6,206 nucleotides of DNA from contig WREG01000121.1 of the NCBI GenBank assembly GCA_009779455.1, positions 1 to 6,206 on the forward strand, read 5' to 3'. This DNA comes from Oscillospiraceae bacterium. GTDB lineage: Bacteria; Bacillota; Clostridia; Oscillospirales; Acutalibacteraceae. The notes under the pieces are model-generated. The model made no database searches and was not told the DNA's origin. It saw nothing but the letters and a program-made list of their open reading frames with translations. Within the stretch, counting starts at the first letter, position 1. Each line of letters starts with the position of its first letter. Shown here piece by piece: positions 5,704 to 6,206 of this stretch. The translations under genes were made by a program, and so were the position numbers.

Positions 5704-6206
5704 TTATGAATCATGAATTAATCTCTCCCCCAGCATCATAAGCCCCAACTGCTCTTTATTCGCGGATTTAGCGTCCACCGCCCCCATGACTTCCCCGCCG
5801 CATATAACCATAATGCGGTCGCACAGTTCCAAAAGCACGTCGAGATCCTCACCTATGAAGAGGATTGCGACGCCGTTTTTTTTCTGCCTGTTCAAAAGGT
5901 CGTAAATTATATAGGAGGAGTTTATGTCAAGCCCGCGCACTGGATAGGCGGTTATAAGGAGATGGGGGTTGCTCTCGATTTCGCGCCCCAGCAGCACCTT
6001 CTGGACGTTCCCTCCGGAAAGCTGCCTTACGGGGGTTGAAATCCCGGGCGTGTTTATGTCAAGCTTTTCGATAAGGGTTTTCGCCAGCGTTTTCGCGGGT
6101 TTCCTGTCCAAAACAAAGGGTTTGCCGTCCCTGTATGACTTTAGCAGCATATTATGCGTTATATCCATGGACGCTGCCAGCCCCATGCCAAGGCGGTCTT
6201 CGGGTA
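5704..6206 (-). CDS. Nucleoside/simple-sugar ABC importer ATPase, C-terminal domain (partial, 5' end outside window)
   Basis: This is the last 166 residues of an ATP-hydrolysing subunit that powers a membrane importer from the cytoplasmic face. The visible part starts at a PEDRLGMGL motif, which in the two-domain ATPases of the BMP/sugar importer family precedes the second signature. It continues with the ABC signature LSGGNVQK, a Walker B/D-loop region reading LLITAYPVRGLD, and an H-loop region FIGEDLD where most ABC proteins carry histidine. In this family the second domain usually reads AAQPTRGLD and SEDLDE, so loss of the classic Walker B acid and H-loop His is family-typical, although AYPVRG is a further deviation. 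The likely relatives are Bacillus NupO (YufO) and RbsA-like proteins. The gene is first in the visible operon, followed by two permeases. Its last residues (IHDS) and TAA stop lie inside a 17-bp inverted-repeat arm. The N-terminal domain and true start lie to the right. Family assignment is firm; substrate (nucleoside rather than sugar) is inferred from the permeases. Confidence 0.93.
   Translation of the reverse strand, partial: PEDRLGMGLAASMDITHNMLLKSYRDGKPFVLDRKPAKTLAKTLIEKLDINTPGISTPVRQLSGGNVQKVLLGREIESNPHLLITAYPVRGLDINSSYIIYDLLNRQKKNGVAILFIGEDLDVLLELCDRIMVICGGEVMGAVDAKSANKEQLGLMMLGERLIHDS

Larger units (their letters stand above)
5338..5719. repeat. Inverted-repeat-bounded spacer, possible MITE-like element
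   Basis: A perfect 17-bp inverted repeat bounds this segment: AATTCATGATTCATAAT at 5338-5354 and its reverse complement at 5703-5719. The match continues inward imperfectly to about 5367 and 5690. The outer arms overlap genes: the right arm encodes the ATPase C-terminus and stop, and the left arm contains the ATG of the following permease. Between them are AT-rich flanks, a GC-rich palindromic element and a plus-strand promoter, with no credible protein. This is the gene-free stretch of 359 bases between ATPase and permease. Terminal inverted repeats around a short non-coding body are what a MITE looks like. No target-site duplication could be identified, so the mobile origin is an inference. 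The AT-rich ATTCATAAT unit also recurs just inside the left arm (5358-5368). Confidence 0.6.

Overview
The window reads as chromosomal DNA of a low-oxygen Gram-positive bacterium of the Clostridia type. The reasons are GC-rich coding sequence next to very AT-rich spacers, a strong AAAGGAG ribosome site with a TTG start, sigma-A type promoters, a BMP-family nucleoside/sugar ABC transporter, and a secreted RCC1-plus-cysteine-repeat protein of a kind common in Clostridia. The GC-rich palindrome at 5476-5605 resembles dispersed repeats I associate with Oscillospiraceae-like genomes, but the exact taxon cannot be fixed from this sequence. All four supported genes are on the minus strand, so the biological order runs from position 6206 down to 1.

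Region 1 (6206-3236) is an ABC importer operon: the C-terminal part of a two-domain ATPase (entering from the right edge), then two different BPD_transp_2 permeases. The order matches the Bacillus nupO-nupP-nupQ (yufOPQ) type of nucleoside importer. The lipoprotein that captures substrate would usually lie upstream, outside the window. The operon is unusual because both gene junctions hold inverted-repeat elements. The 359-base gap between ATPase and first permease is bounded by a perfect 17-bp inverted repeat that supplies the ATPase stop and the permease start. It contains a GC-rich palindromic element and a near-consensus promoter facing the opposite way. The gap between the permeases holds a 75-bp element made of two mirrored hairpins.

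Region 2 (3235-3006) is an AT-rich spacer with a convincing minus-strand extended -10 promoter, giving a leader of about 140 nt.

Region 3 (3005-1) is one very long gene, missed by simple ATG-based calling because it starts at TTG and runs off the left edge. It encodes a signal peptide, an RCC1-like beta-propeller, a transition zone with three CxxC modules, three 45-residue Cys modules, then at least eight 43-residue Cys modules and part of a ninth. Each 43-residue module carries one His and three Cys (H-x13-C-x10-C-x2-C). Three consecutive modules are identical in protein sequence while their DNA differs only at silent positions. This repeat array and the repeat-invaded operon junctions are the most interesting parts of the window.
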